Below, piece by piece: positions 1 to 8,772 of a stretch of DNA of 21,700 nt (within the stretch, counting starts at the first letter, position 1; each line of letters starts with the position of its first letter). The DNA comes from Oscillospiraceae bacterium (GTDB taxonomy: Bacteria; Bacillota_A; Clostridia; Oscillospirales; Oscillospiraceae): assembly GCA_017481325.1 (NCBI GenBank), contig JAFUPG010000038.1, positions 1 to 21,700 of the forward strand, written 5' to 3'. The notes under the pieces were generated by a model. That model saw only the letters and a program-made list of their open reading frames with translations, did no database searches and was not told where the DNA came from. The position numbers and the translations under genes are program-made.

Positions 1-204
1 AACTCTATCTCAGCTTTGCGATCCGGAAGTATCGGAGGAACTTCGAAAAATAAGCAATTCGAATGGGTCGCCAAGTCGTCATATCCGTCCCCTCTCTATC
101 AATTCCTCTATTTTTAATTGTTACAACGTAGTAGCACTACCGAAAATAGTACCATTCATCGATACTACGGTACATATTTACCACTTTGCTCCACTGCGTG
201 GGGC
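1..204. other. AT-rich non-coding stretch, no gene recognised
   Basis: I see no supportable gene here. Frame 1 on the plus strand is open from the window edge to a TAA at 115-117, but the 38 residues match nothing I recognise, so it may be chance or the tail of a gene lying outside the window. The stretch is clearly more AT-rich than the flanking genes. It contains small inverted repeats, for example CGTAGTA (about 127-133) against TACTACG (about 162-168), with no obvious promoter or ribosome binding site leading into a reading frame. Confidence 0.4.
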
Positions 205-332
205 GTTACTTTCTTGCTTCGCCAAGAAAGTAACCAAAGAAGGCGACTTGGGGGAGGCGCTCAGATTGTGCTGTGGTAACACTTCTACATTTCGGCACTA
301 CCCCCGACAGCCCAAATTCGCCCTCCCCCAAG
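205..332. repeat. nested palindromic intergenic element
   Basis: There are two nested or adjacent inverted repeats. GTTACTTTCTTG (205-216) pairs with CAAGAAAGTAAC (223-234) around a 6-nt loop CTTCGC. CTTGGGGGAGG (247-257) pairs perfectly with CCTCCCCCAAG (322-332) across 64 nt. No long open reading frame with a ribosome binding site lies inside. The GTTACTTTCTTG-type hairpin is of a kind I associate with dispersed repeats in gut Clostridia, but its copy number cannot be judged from this window. Confidence 0.55.
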
Positions 333-385
333 ACCCCCTCTCCCGCTGCGCAAAACTGTTACATGATACAAACCGTTTTCTCAAC

Positions 386-473
386 AGTTCGTTAAACATC
401 TATTTGACTTTATTTCAAATCCCATGGTTGGAGCCGATGCCTCCACCATTCACCATTCACCTATTTCTTCCAT
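386..473. repeat. interspersed repeat, copy 1, with heptamer tail
   Basis: Positions 386-450 align without gaps to 18125-18189, with about 55 of 65 bases identical. This includes an exact 23-base block that contains CAAATCCCATGGTTGGAG. The core CATCTATTTGAC also occurs at 17931-17960 and 18033-18061 (the latter with AATCTATTTGAC). The element runs into a tandem heptamer, CACCATT repeated from 444. The matching copy at 18125 likewise runs into CACTATC repeats. Nothing here looks coding. Confidence 0.7.
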
Positions 474-515
474 TCATCACTCCCCTGCTCGCTTTTTTTG
501 CTGCACAAGACACAA

Positions 516-554
516 CCACCCGAAAAAGAGCTTTTTGAACTCTTTTTCGGGTGG
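516..554 (-). terminator. hairpin downstream of glgB
   Basis: A perfect 15-bp inverted repeat, arms 516-530 and 540-554 with a 9-nt loop, lies 15 nt past the glgB stop. Runs of A and T sit inside the arms (CGAAAAAGAG/CTCTTTTTCG). On the minus strand the bases that follow are only moderately T-rich (TTGTGTCTTG), so termination strength is uncertain. Confidence 0.7.
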
Positions 555-569
555 TATCTTTTTGGTAAA

Positions 570-2576
570 TTATCTGCCGGGGAGGCGCTTGAAGACGATG
601 GCGGTGCGGTGGGGCAGGTAGCAGGTGAAGCCGATGCGGCCGTCAGGCTGCCGGGTTGCCGTGTAATACTGGGCGTGTGCCACACGGCCGTAGCCGCCGT
701 AGCAGCCGTCGTCGGTGGAGAGGATGACCTTGTAGCGGCCTTCCTTTGCCACGGGGATGAAATAGCCCTCAAAGGACTTGGTGGGATGGAAGTTGAAGGC
801 GAAGCTGACCGTTGCCTTGTCGAAGATCAGCACCTTGTCGGCCTGGTGGATCACACGGCAGCTGGGGCTGCGGGTGAGGATATGCTCCTTCTGCAGAAGG
901 GCGATCATGGCCTTGTCGAAGTCATTGAGCTCGTGGTAGCGGAGGTTGGGATTATCCACCAAAGACCACTGGCGACGGCAGTAGTGATGGCTCCAGCCGT
1001 TGCCCTCACGGGGGAAGTCGATCCACTCGGGATGGCCGAATTCGTTGCCCATGAAGTTCAGGTAGCCCTCGCCGCCCAGGGAGGCGGTGACCAGGCGGAT
1101 CATCTTATGCAGAGCGATGCCACGGTCGATGATGTCGCTGCCGGCGAATTTCTGCATATGGGTGTACATCTCGGCGTCGCAGAGGCGGAACATGATGGTC
1201 TTGTCGCCTACCAGGGCCTGGTCGTGGGACTCGGCATAGGCGATGTTCTTCTCCCAGGGACGGCGCATGGTCAGCTCGATCCAGAGCCGCTCCATATCCC
1301 AATCCTCGTCACGGCACTCCCGGAGCATGCGGATCCACAGATCAGGCACACCCATGGACAGGCGGTAGTCGAAGCCGATGCCGCCGTAGGAGATGGGCAT
1401 GCACATGCCGGGCATGGCGGACATATCCTCAGCGATGATGATGGCCTTGGGGTTGACCTGGTGGATCAGCTCTGTGGCCAACTGCAGGTAGGTGACGGCC
1501 TCCACATCCGTATTCATGGAGAAATACATGTCGTTATTGTGGAAGGAGCTGCCCAGGCCGTGGTCGTGATAGAGCATGGAGGTGACACCGTCGAAGCGGA
1601 AGCCGTCGAAGTGGTAGACCTCCATCCAGTACTTCAGGTTGGAGAGCAGGAAGTGGATGACCTCGTTCTTGCCGTAGTTGAAGAGCTTGGTGCCCCAGGC
1701 GCTGTGGTCGCCCTTGCCGCCGTCGTGGAAGAACTGGTAGACCGTGCCGTCAAACTCGTTGATGCCCTCGTTGGTGTTCTTCACCGCATGGGAGTGCACC
1801 ACGTCCAGCAGGACGGCGATGCCCATGGAATGGGCGGTGTTGATGAGATCCTTCAGATCCCAGCTGTAGCCGCTGCGGGAGGCAGGAGCGAAGAAATTGG
1901 AGACCTGATAGCCGAAGGAGCCGTAGTAGGGATGCTCCATAATGGCCATGATCTGGATAGTGTTGTAGCCCAGAGCCTTGATACGGGGCAGGGTCCACTC
2001 CTTGAACTCACGGTATGTACCCACCTTGCCGTGCTCCTGGGCCATGCCGATGTGGCACTCGTAGATCAGGGGCGTCTTGGCGGGAGTGAAGCCCTCATCC
2101 GTCCAGGGGAAGGGGGCAAAGGTATCCTCGATCTCGGCGCACCAGGAGTAGTTATAGGGGTCCTGTACCACTCGGGTGGCGTAGAGGGGGATGCGGCGCA
2201 TGGTCTGACCGTAGCGGCAGACCACTGCCTGCACCTTCTGACCGGGCTGCAGGCACCAGTCGCCGGTGAGATAGACTTCGAAATCGCCGTTGTCCAGACG
2301 GTGCATGGGGCAGGAATAGAGATCCCAGCCGTTAAAATCGCCGGTGAGGAACATGGCCTCGGCAGCAGGTGCCCACTCACGGTAGACCCAGCCGTTTTCG
2401 GTGCGGTGGAAGCCGTAGTAGCGGTGGCCGTTGGCCATATCGGAGAGCTTGCCGTTCTTACCGACCAGCTCTTCTTTTTTCTTTCTGTAAAGCTCCATGC
2501 GGAGCTCGATATCCTGTTGATGGTGGAGCAGATTGGGATCTGCCTCAAAGATCTTATATTGTCCTTGTTTTGCCAC
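570..2576 (-). CDS. glgB: 1,4-alpha-glucan branching enzyme, eukaryote-like GH13_8 type
   Basis: This enzyme makes the alpha-1,6 branches of glycogen in the cytoplasm by cutting alpha-1,4 chains and re-attaching them. The protein has 668 residues from the chosen GTG. An N-terminal CBM48-type beta-sandwich (about 50-140, with GWVYREWAPAA and GDFNGWD) precedes the GH13 TIM barrel. Visible catalytic motifs are LDVVHSHA, GFRFDGVTSM with nucleophile Asp329, IAEDMSAMPG with acid/base Glu383, and ESHDQ with Asp452. The FRFDGVTSMLYHDHG and IAEDMSAMPG forms are typical of eukaryotic and Bacteroides-like enzymes, not the usual bacterial GH13_9 GlgB. The frame is open to a TTG at 2606, but GTG at 2576 has AAGGAGGA (2584-2591) 7 nt upstream, whereas the TTG has none. 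No other glycogen gene is adjacent, so it is probably transcribed alone. Confidence 0.95.
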   Translation of the reverse strand: MAKQGQYKIFEADPNLLHHQQDIELRMELYRKKKEELVGKNGKLSDMANGHRYYGFHRTENGWVYREWAPAAEAMFLTGDFNGWDLYSCPMHRLDNGDFEVYLTGDWCLQPGQKVQAVVCRYGQTMRRIPLYATRVVQDPYNYSWCAEIEDTFAPFPWTDEGFTPAKTPLIYECHIGMAQEHGKVGTYREFKEWTLPRIKALGYNTIQIMAIMEHPYYGSFGYQVSNFFAPASRSGYSWDLKDLINTAHSMGIAVLLDVVHSHAVKNTNEGINEFDGTVYQFFHDGGKGDHSAWGTKLFNYGKNEVIHFLLSNLKYWMEVYHFDGFRFDGVTSMLYHDHGLGSSFHNNDMYFSMNTDVEAVTYLQLATELIHQVNPKAIIIAEDMSAMPGMCMPISYGGIGFDYRLSMGVPDLWIRMLRECRDEDWDMERLWIELTMRRPWEKNIAYAESHDQALVGDKTIMFRLCDAEMYTHMQKFAGSDIIDRGIALHKMIRLVTASLGGEGYLNFMGNEFGHPEWIDFPREGNGWSHHYCRRQWSLVDNPNLRYHELNDFDKAMIALLQKEHILTRSPSCRVIHQADKVLIFDKATVSFAFNFHPTKSFEGYFIPVAKEGRYKVILSTDDGCYGGYGRVAHAQYYTATRQPDGRIGFTCYLPHRTAIVFKRLPGR

Positions 2577-2583
2577 TTGAAAG

Positions 2584-2638
2584 TCCTCCTTTGCAATTAA
2601 AGACAATTTATTATATCATAAATGCTCTGAAACCGCAA
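2584..2638 (-). promoter_or_regulatory. glgB promoter and ribosome binding site
   Basis: On the minus strand, TTGCGG (2633-2638) and TATAAT (2610-2615) are separated by exactly 17 nt, a near-consensus sigma-A promoter. The ribosome binding site AAGGAGGA lies at 2584-2591 and decides the GTG start. The predicted leader is short, about 25 nt. Confidence 0.75.
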
Positions 2639-2654
2639 TCCCTGCAAAAGAGAT

Positions 2655-2683
2655 AAAAAGCAGGGCAAAAAGCCCTGCTTTTT
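2655..2683. terminator. bidirectional intrinsic terminator
   Basis: A 12-bp inverted repeat, AAAAAGCAGGGC (2655-2666) and GCCCTGCTTTTT (2672-2683) with loop AAAAA, is flanked by A and T runs on both sides. It lies just past the stop of the truncated sugar kinase on the minus strand and upstream of the glgB promoter, so it insulates glgB. Confidence 0.85.
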
Positions 2684-2687
2684 TTCC

Positions 2688-2948
2688 TTATCGCTGAATT
2701 CTGCCGGAGCCGTCGCCGCCTGCCAGCTTTTCCACCTCGGGAACGGTGACCATGTTGTAGTCCCCCTCGATGGAGTGCTTCAGGGCAGAGGCTGCCACCG
2801 CAAACTCCACCGCCTGCTGGGTGGTCTTGCCATTTAAGAGGGCATAGATCAGGCCGCCGCCGAAGCTGTCACCGGCGCCGACACGGTCGATGATGTGCAG
2901 CTCGTACTTCTTGGAGAAGCAATACTCCCCTTCCGTGCGCAAGGCCAT
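2688..2948 (-). pseudogene. C-terminal fragment of PfkB-family sugar kinase (2-keto-3-deoxygluconate kinase-like)
   Basis: Only about the last 80 residues remain. They contain the PfkB signature DRVGAGDSFGGG, with the catalytic Asp and anion-hole glycines, and the family's C-terminal helices (NGKTTQQAVEFAVAASALKHS). The YCFSKKYELHIIDRVGAGDSF wording resembles KdgK of clostridial hexuronate catabolism, so that substrate is likely but not proven. A full PfkB kinase has about 300-340 residues. The sugar-binding N-terminal two thirds are missing. Homology stops at about 2933-2942, where the sequence switches to an AraC gene on the opposite strand. The in-frame ATG at 2948 has no ribosome binding site and lies in the AraC-derived part. 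It still has its own terminator (2655-2683). Confidence 0.8.
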
Positions 2949-3243
2949 TCTGCTGATCGGGGCGGATCTGTCGGCGGATCTCTCTCTCCATACGCTGGCC
3001 GAGGCCCTGACCCTCAGTCCTGCCTATTTTTCCGACCTCTTCCGACGGGAGACGGGGCAGACCCTGACCCACTACATCAACGAGCAGCGGATGCTCCTGG
3101 CCGCCGAGCTGCTGGACAGCACCGCCCTGCAGATCCAGACCATCGCCCAGCACTGCGGCGTGCTGGACGTGCAGTACTTCTCCAAGCTCTTCAAAAAGCA
3201 CATCGGCATGACACCGAAGGAGTACCGGAAGCGGAGCAGGTGA
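2932..3243 (+). pseudogene. C-terminal DNA-binding fragment of an AraC-family regulator
   Basis: About 104 residues are present, covering the complete AraC/XylS double helix-turn-helix. It begins at SVRKAILLIGADLSADLSLHT, includes SPAYFSDLFRRETGQTLTHYI and the second helix-turn-helix with the AraC signature (IAQHCGVLDVQYFSKLFKKHIGMTPKEYRK). The effector-binding N-terminal domain is absent. The frame can be extended back to ATG 2890, but those codons are the reverse strand of the sugar-kinase fragment and have no ribosome binding site. It is therefore most likely an inactive remnant. A free AraC DNA-binding domain expressed from an unseen promoter cannot be excluded. Confidence 0.8.
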
Positions 3244-3443
3244 AAATCATGCTGATTTTCAATGATATATAGCAATATGATATATCCCCAGGGGATATGA
3301 TATAGGGCTTACACCCTGTGATATACTTGCCTTTGGCAAGTATGGAATGATCTCCGTTTCCCTCCATATGCGGAGCATATATCACCCACCGGAGGTGGAT
3401 ATCATAGATATATCATCCGTGACCCAAAGAGAACGGATATCAT
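3242..3443. repeat. array of short hairpins with TGATATA spacers in two opposing orientations
   Basis: About 200 bp begin at the araC fragment stop. Hairpins in order: GAAAATCA/TGATTTTC (3242-3260); ATATCCCC/GGGGATAT (3282-3298); AGGG/CCCT (3304-3317); ATACTTGCC/GGCAAGTAT (3323-3343); ATATGC/GCATAT (3366-3380); CCACC/GGTGG (3386-3398); ATCCGT/ACGGAT with a 12-nt loop (about 3415-3438). Left of about 3345 the hairpins are separated by TGATATA. To the right they are separated by its complement TATATCA. The stems differ in sequence but stay complementary. There is no coding potential and no constant repeat as in CRISPR. Confidence 0.75.
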
Positions 3444-3482
3444 TGCAAAAAGCGACTTGCTCTTCGCAAGTCGCTTTTTGCA
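3444..3482 (-). terminator. terminator of tRNA-Arg
   Basis: A perfect 17-bp inverted repeat has arms 3444-3460 and 3466-3482 and a 5-nt loop. On the minus strand the GC-rich stem GCGACTTGC/GCAAGTCGC ends in TTTTTGC immediately after the tRNA 3' end, a classic intrinsic terminator. The A run on the other side makes it usable in both directions. Confidence 0.85.
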
Positions 3483-3559
3483 TGGCACCCCCGGCGAGAC
3501 TCGAACTCACTACCTTACGCTTAGGAGGCGTACGCTCTATCCAGGTGAGCTACGGAGGC
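3483..3559 (-). tRNA. tRNA-Arg, anticodon CCU
   Basis: A 77-nt cloverleaf with CCA encoded. The acceptor stem GCCTCCG pairs with CGGGGGT (including G-U pairs). The D stem is GCTC/GAGC. The anticodon stem is TACGC/GCGTA with loop CTCCTAA, which gives anticodon CCU (reads AGG). The T arm is GTGAG-TTCGAGT-CTCGC and the discriminator base is G. It lies between ftsH and its own terminator on the same strand. Confidence 0.95.
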
Positions 3560-3565
3560 ATATTT

Positions 3566-3593
3566 CTGCCTGCCGCTTTTTTGCGGCAGGCAG
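3566..3593. terminator. hairpin between ftsH and tRNA-Arg
   Basis: CTGCCTGCCGC (3566-3576) pairs perfectly with GCGGCAGGCAG (3583-3593) around a loop of six T. The T-rich tail (CTTGTTTTTTC) is on the plus-strand side. On the minus strand, where ftsH ends, the hairpin is followed by AAATATG, so it looks like a poor terminator for ftsH. It may instead be a processing or 3'-end stability structure ahead of the tRNA. Confidence 0.55.
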
Positions 3594-3614
3594 CTTGTTT
3601 TTTCGGAAAGCTTT

Positions 3615-5513
<1,899 letters not shown>

Positions 5514-5535
5514 AATGATTCTCCTTTAAAAATGC

Positions 5536-6075
5536 TTATTTTGTGTAGACCTCCGGCTTCAGCACGCCGATGAAGGGGAGGTTGCGATAGAACTCGTCGT
5601 AGTCCAGGCCGTAGCCCACCACGAACTCGTTGGGAACGGTGAAGCCGATGTAATCGGCATAGATATCTACCTTGCGGCGCTCGGGCTTATCCAGCAGAGT
5701 ACAGATCTTCAGGGAGGCGGGCCCCATGGACAGCAGGCGCTCCTTGACGAACTTCAGGGTCAGGCCGCTATCCAGAATATCCTCTAAGATGATGACGTGA
5801 CGACCCTTGATGTCGGTGGAAATGTCCTTGAGCAGGCGCACATTGCCGGTGGAAGAGGTGCCGCTGCCGTAGGAAGAGGTTGCCATGAAATCGTACTGGC
5901 AGCGGATGGGGGTGGCGGTGACCATATCCTTGAAGAAATTAACAACACCCTTGAGCACACCGATAAAAATCGGCTCCTTGTCCTGATAGTCGGCAGCCAG
6001 CTGCTGACCAAGTTCCTTGATTCTTGCCTGAAGTTCTTCCTCGGAAATCAGAATTCGTTCAATGTCCTGAAGCAT
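5536..6075 (-). CDS. hpt: hypoxanthine phosphoribosyltransferase
   Basis: Hpt salvages hypoxanthine and guanine to IMP and GMP using PRPP in the cytoplasm. The 179 residues match the usual length. The PRPP-binding loop VIILEDILDSGLT is intact with its two acidic residues, and the PPi loop region (FIGVLKGVVNFFKDM) and C-terminal base-binding segment (VPNEFVVGYGLDYDEFYRNLPFIGVL) are conserved. The ATG start has AAGGAG 7-8 nt upstream, placed in the 11-nt gap after tilS. The tilS-hpt-ftsH order is the same as in Bacillus subtilis (tilS-hprT-ftsH). Confidence 0.96.
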   Translation of the reverse strand: MLQDIERILISEEELQARIKELGQQLAADYQDKEPIFIGVLKGVVNFFKDMVTATPIRCQYDFMATSSYGSGTSSTGNVRLLKDISTDIKGRHVIILEDILDSGLTLKFVKERLLSMGPASLKICTLLDKPERRKVDIYADYIGFTVPNEFVVGYGLDYDEFYRNLPFIGVLKPEVYTK

Positions 6076-6086
6076 GTGAAATCTCC

Positions 6087-7418
6087 TTATATTTCTATAC
6101 TGATGATGAGGGCAGGCTGCCCCTCTTGGCCTCGGAAATCGGCACTGACGCCGATGCCGCCCACCGCAAGAAGAGCTTGCCCGGAGGTAAAGACGGGTAA
6201 TCGCTGCCGCTGATCCAGAGGGATCTTTTTCTCAATGAACAGCTTTTTCAGGCGCTTGTGATAGCCGCCGTTCATGGAAAAACAGTCTCCCTCCTGCCGT
6301 GGGCGCACGAAAATCCGACTTTCGCTTATCATATCATATTTTACCGCAAAATGGAAAGGGGTATTTGCAAAATTTTGCAATTTTTCGGAAAAGAAACAAC
6401 AGATTTTGACCCCGGCTTCCTCTATGATAGTCTCACCGGGAATTTGCAGCGCTCTGGGGGAAAAGCCGGAGGGTTTATCCCCTCCGAAGCACAGCAGCTC
6501 GTAGCGGCGGAACACCCTCAGCCCATGGGGCAGATCTGCGGCGGCGGAGGGCTGCTCCGACAGCAGCACCTTACGCACAAGGGTCACATGCTCCATGGTC
6601 AGTCCGGCGGCATAAAAGCTGCGCAGCAGCAGGCACAGCGCCCGGTCACACAGGACGGGATCTGCCTCCAGCAGGCACCGGCGATGGTAGCAATTCTCCC
6701 CTCTTTGGGCTTTTTCCAGCAGTTCCCCGGCCAGCCGATCCAAAAAGGCATCCTCCCGGCGGAGCAGGCTGCTCTGGCGGAAGACCCGGCTGTGAAGTCC
6801 GGGCATCTCCGCTTTCAGTTCCGGGATCACCCGGTGGCGCAGGCGGTTGCGCTGGCAGAAATCCTCCCGGTTACTGGAATCCTCCACCCAGGACAGATCC
6901 TTTTCCTGCAAATAACGCTCGATCTCCTCCCGGGTCACAGCCAGGAGGGGGCGCACCAGAGCCTCCGTCTTCACCGGAATGCCGCTCAGGCCACGGAGGC
7001 CGCTGCCCCGCAAAAGATGCTGCAGGACGGTCTCGGTATTGTCGTCGGCGGTGTGGGCGGTGGCGATGCGGTCACAGGGCAGGGAGCGCAGAAAGGCATA
7101 GCGCAACTCTCTGGCCTGCAGCTCCAGGCTTTCGCCCGCCCGGTAGCTATGGGGCTCTGCCTTGCCAAAGTGGAGGGGGATCTGCAGCTTTTGGCAGAGG
7201 CTGCGGCAGAATTCCGCATCCCGGTCTGCCTCCTGGCCACGGAGGTTATGGTGGAAATGGGCGGCCTCAATGCGGATATCCAGGGTCTGCCGCAGTTCCA
7301 GCAGAACCGCCAGCAGCGCCACGGAATCCGCTCCCCCGGACAGGGCGCAGATCACCCGGTCGCCGGGGCTGAACAGCGCCTCCCGGCGGCAGAATTCCAG
7401 CAGCTTAGCCTTCATCAT
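6087..7418 (-). CDS. tilS: tRNA(Ile)-lysidine synthetase
   Basis: TilS attaches lysine to C34 of the minor tRNA-Ile(CAU) with ATP, so that it reads AUA instead of AUG. The N-terminal PP-loop ATPase domain shows SGGADS with HFHHNLRGQEADRDAEFC, HTADDNTETVLQHLLRGSGLRGLSG and the EDSSN...RNRLRHRVIPEL segment. A C-terminal TilS domain follows (RPRQEGDCFSMNGGYHKRLKKLFIEKKIP...). The open frame reaches TTG 7439, but the adjacent ATGs at 7418 and 7415 follow GGAG and are more likely, the second having the better spacing. From 7418 it overlaps the dnaB stop by 14 nt, which suggests translational coupling. Confidence 0.94.
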   Translation of the reverse strand: MMKAKLLEFCRREALFSPGDRVICALSGGADSVALLAVLLELRQTLDIRIEAAHFHHNLRGQEADRDAEFCRSLCQKLQIPLHFGKAEPHSYRAGESLELQARELRYAFLRSLPCDRIATAHTADDNTETVLQHLLRGSGLRGLSGIPVKTEALVRPLLAVTREEIERYLQEKDLSWVEDSSNREDFCQRNRLRHRVIPELKAEMPGLHSRVFRQSSLLRREDAFLDRLAGELLEKAQRGENCYHRRCLLEADPVLCDRALCLLLRSFYAAGLTMEHVTLVRKVLLSEQPSAAADLPHGLRVFRRYELLCFGGDKPSGFSPRALQIPGETIIEEAGVKICCFFSEKLQNFANTPFHFAVKYDMISESRIFVRPRQEGDCFSMNGGYHKRLKKLFIEKKIPLDQRQRLPVFTSGQALLAVGGIGVSADFRGQEGQPALIISIEI

Positions 7419-8754
7419 GTCTCCATTCCCGGTCTGCAAAGGTGGTAAACTGGGGCAGCCACTGCAGCTCTACGGTGCCGGTGTCGCCGTGACGGTTCTT
7501 GGCGATGATGCACTCGGCTACGTTCTGCTTTTCGGTATCCTTATTATAATAGTCATCACGGTAGATGAACATGACCTCGTCGGCGTCCTGCTCGATGGCG
7601 CCGGATTCACGGAGGTCGGAGAGCATGGGGCGCTTATCCTGACGGGACTCGTTGGCACGGGACAGCTGGGACAGGCACAAAACCGGCACATTGAGATCCT
7701 TTGCCATAATCTTCAGGGAGCGGGAAATGTCGGAAACCACCTGCTGGCGGTTCTCGCCGCCGTTGCCGCTCTTGTTGCCGGAGCCGGTCATCAGCTGCAG
7801 GTAGTCGATGATCACCAGCGCCAGGTCGTCAATGCGGCGGAGCTTGGCACTGATCTCCGCCACGGTGACGGAGGGATTGTCATCCACTCGCAGATCCGTC
7901 TGCGCCAGGGCGGAGGTGGCGATGCCCACCTTGCTCCAATCCTCGTCGTTGAGCTTGCCCGTGGTGAGCTTTTTGTTGTCCACAAAGCTCTCGTTGGAGA
8001 TCAGACGGGTGACCAGCTGCTGCTTGGACATTTCCAAAGAGAAAAATGCCACGGTGCGCTTGGGATACTTCTTGGCCACGTTCAGGGCGATGTTCAGGGC
8101 CAGAGAGGTCTTGCCCATGCCGGGACGGGCGGCAAGAAGCATCAGGTCGGACTTATTCAGGCCGCTGATGAACTTATCCAGATCCCGCAGGCCGGTGGAA
8201 ATGCCGGAGATGTCGCTGCCGCTCTGAGCCAGCTCTGCCAGACGGTCGTAGACCTTCAGCAGGATGGTGCCCACGTGCTCCAGAGAGTCGCCGGTGTTGC
8301 CACGGCGCAGGTCGAAGATCCGCTTTTCCGCCGCCTCCAGCAGCTCCTGGGCGGTGCCGGTGCCTTCGTAGACCATCTCCTCAATGTCTGTGGCGCAATC
8401 CAGCAGGCTGCGCAGCAGCGCCTTGTCGTGGACGATCCGGGCATACTGCTTTACATTGGCCGCAGTGGGGGTGATCTGCATCATCTGGGCGATGTATTTG
8501 GTGGTATTCTGCTCGTCAAAAGTGCCCCGCTCCTGCATTTTGTCCACCACGGTCACCGGGTCGATGACCTGGGAGTAGCTGAACATCTCGTAGATGGCCT
8601 CGAAAATGTCCCGGTTGGTGCTGAGATAGAAATCGCCGGGGCGCAGCATGCCGATGACATCATTGACACAGCGGCTGTCGATGAGCATGGAGCCGAGGAC
8701 GGACTGCTCCGCCTCCAGCGAATGGGGGGCCTGACGGCCTAACAGGTCTTCCAT
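7405..8754 (-). CDS. dnaB: replicative DNA helicase DnaB (DnaC of Bacillus)
   Basis: This is the hexameric helicase that unwinds DNA at the replication fork and recruits primase. The 449 residues are standard. The N-terminal helical domain (about 8-110, starting PHSLEAEQSVLGSML) interacts with primase. The RecA-like domain has Walker A ARPGMGKTS (209-217) and Walker B VIIDYLQLM with Asp317. The C-terminal LRESGAIEQDADEVMFIYRDDYYN motif carries the arginine finger. No intein or insertion is present. The ATG has GGGAGG 8 nt upstream and lies 18 nt after rplI. The last codons overlap the start of tilS. Confidence 0.97.
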   Translation of the reverse strand: MEDLLGRQAPHSLEAEQSVLGSMLIDSRCVNDVIGMLRPGDFYLSTNRDIFEAIYEMFSYSQVIDPVTVVDKMQERGTFDEQNTTKYIAQMMQITPTAANVKQYARIVHDKALLRSLLDCATDIEEMVYEGTGTAQELLEAAEKRIFDLRRGNTGDSLEHVGTILLKVYDRLAELAQSGSDISGISTGLRDLDKFISGLNKSDLMLLAARPGMGKTSLALNIALNVAKKYPKRTVAFFSLEMSKQQLVTRLISNESFVDNKKLTTGKLNDEDWSKVGIATSALAQTDLRVDDNPSVTVAEISAKLRRIDDLALVIIDYLQLMTGSGNKSGNGGENRQQVVSDISRSLKIMAKDLNVPVLCLSQLSRANESRQDKRPMLSDLRESGAIEQDADEVMFIYRDDYYNKDTEKQNVAECIIAKNRHGDTGTVELQWLPQFTTFADREWRHDEG

Positions 8755-8772
8755 GGGGAAAGCCTCCCTTTA

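Noticed and set aside
1..117. C-terminal end of a plus-strand gene entering from the left
   Set aside because: 38 open codons are within chance, and the residues match no family I know. It cannot be judged without the upstream sequence.
498..2600. Long plus-strand open frame (700 codons) opposite glgB
   Set aside because: It is antisense to a fully conserved enzyme, with Val/Ala/Gly/His-rich low-complexity composition, and arises from GC-rich third positions. No ribosome binding site. The same reasoning applies to 3618-5573, 6258-7448, 7162-8742, 9831-10712, 18336-20681 and 20993-21565 on the plus strand.
3242..3482. CRISPR array
   Set aside because: The constant word is only about 7 nt, the variable parts are self-complementary hairpins of unequal length, and no cas genes are nearby.
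3483..3559. tRNA-Arg as an integration site of a genomic island
   Set aside because: No integrase gene and no direct repeat of the tRNA 3' end could be found in the window.
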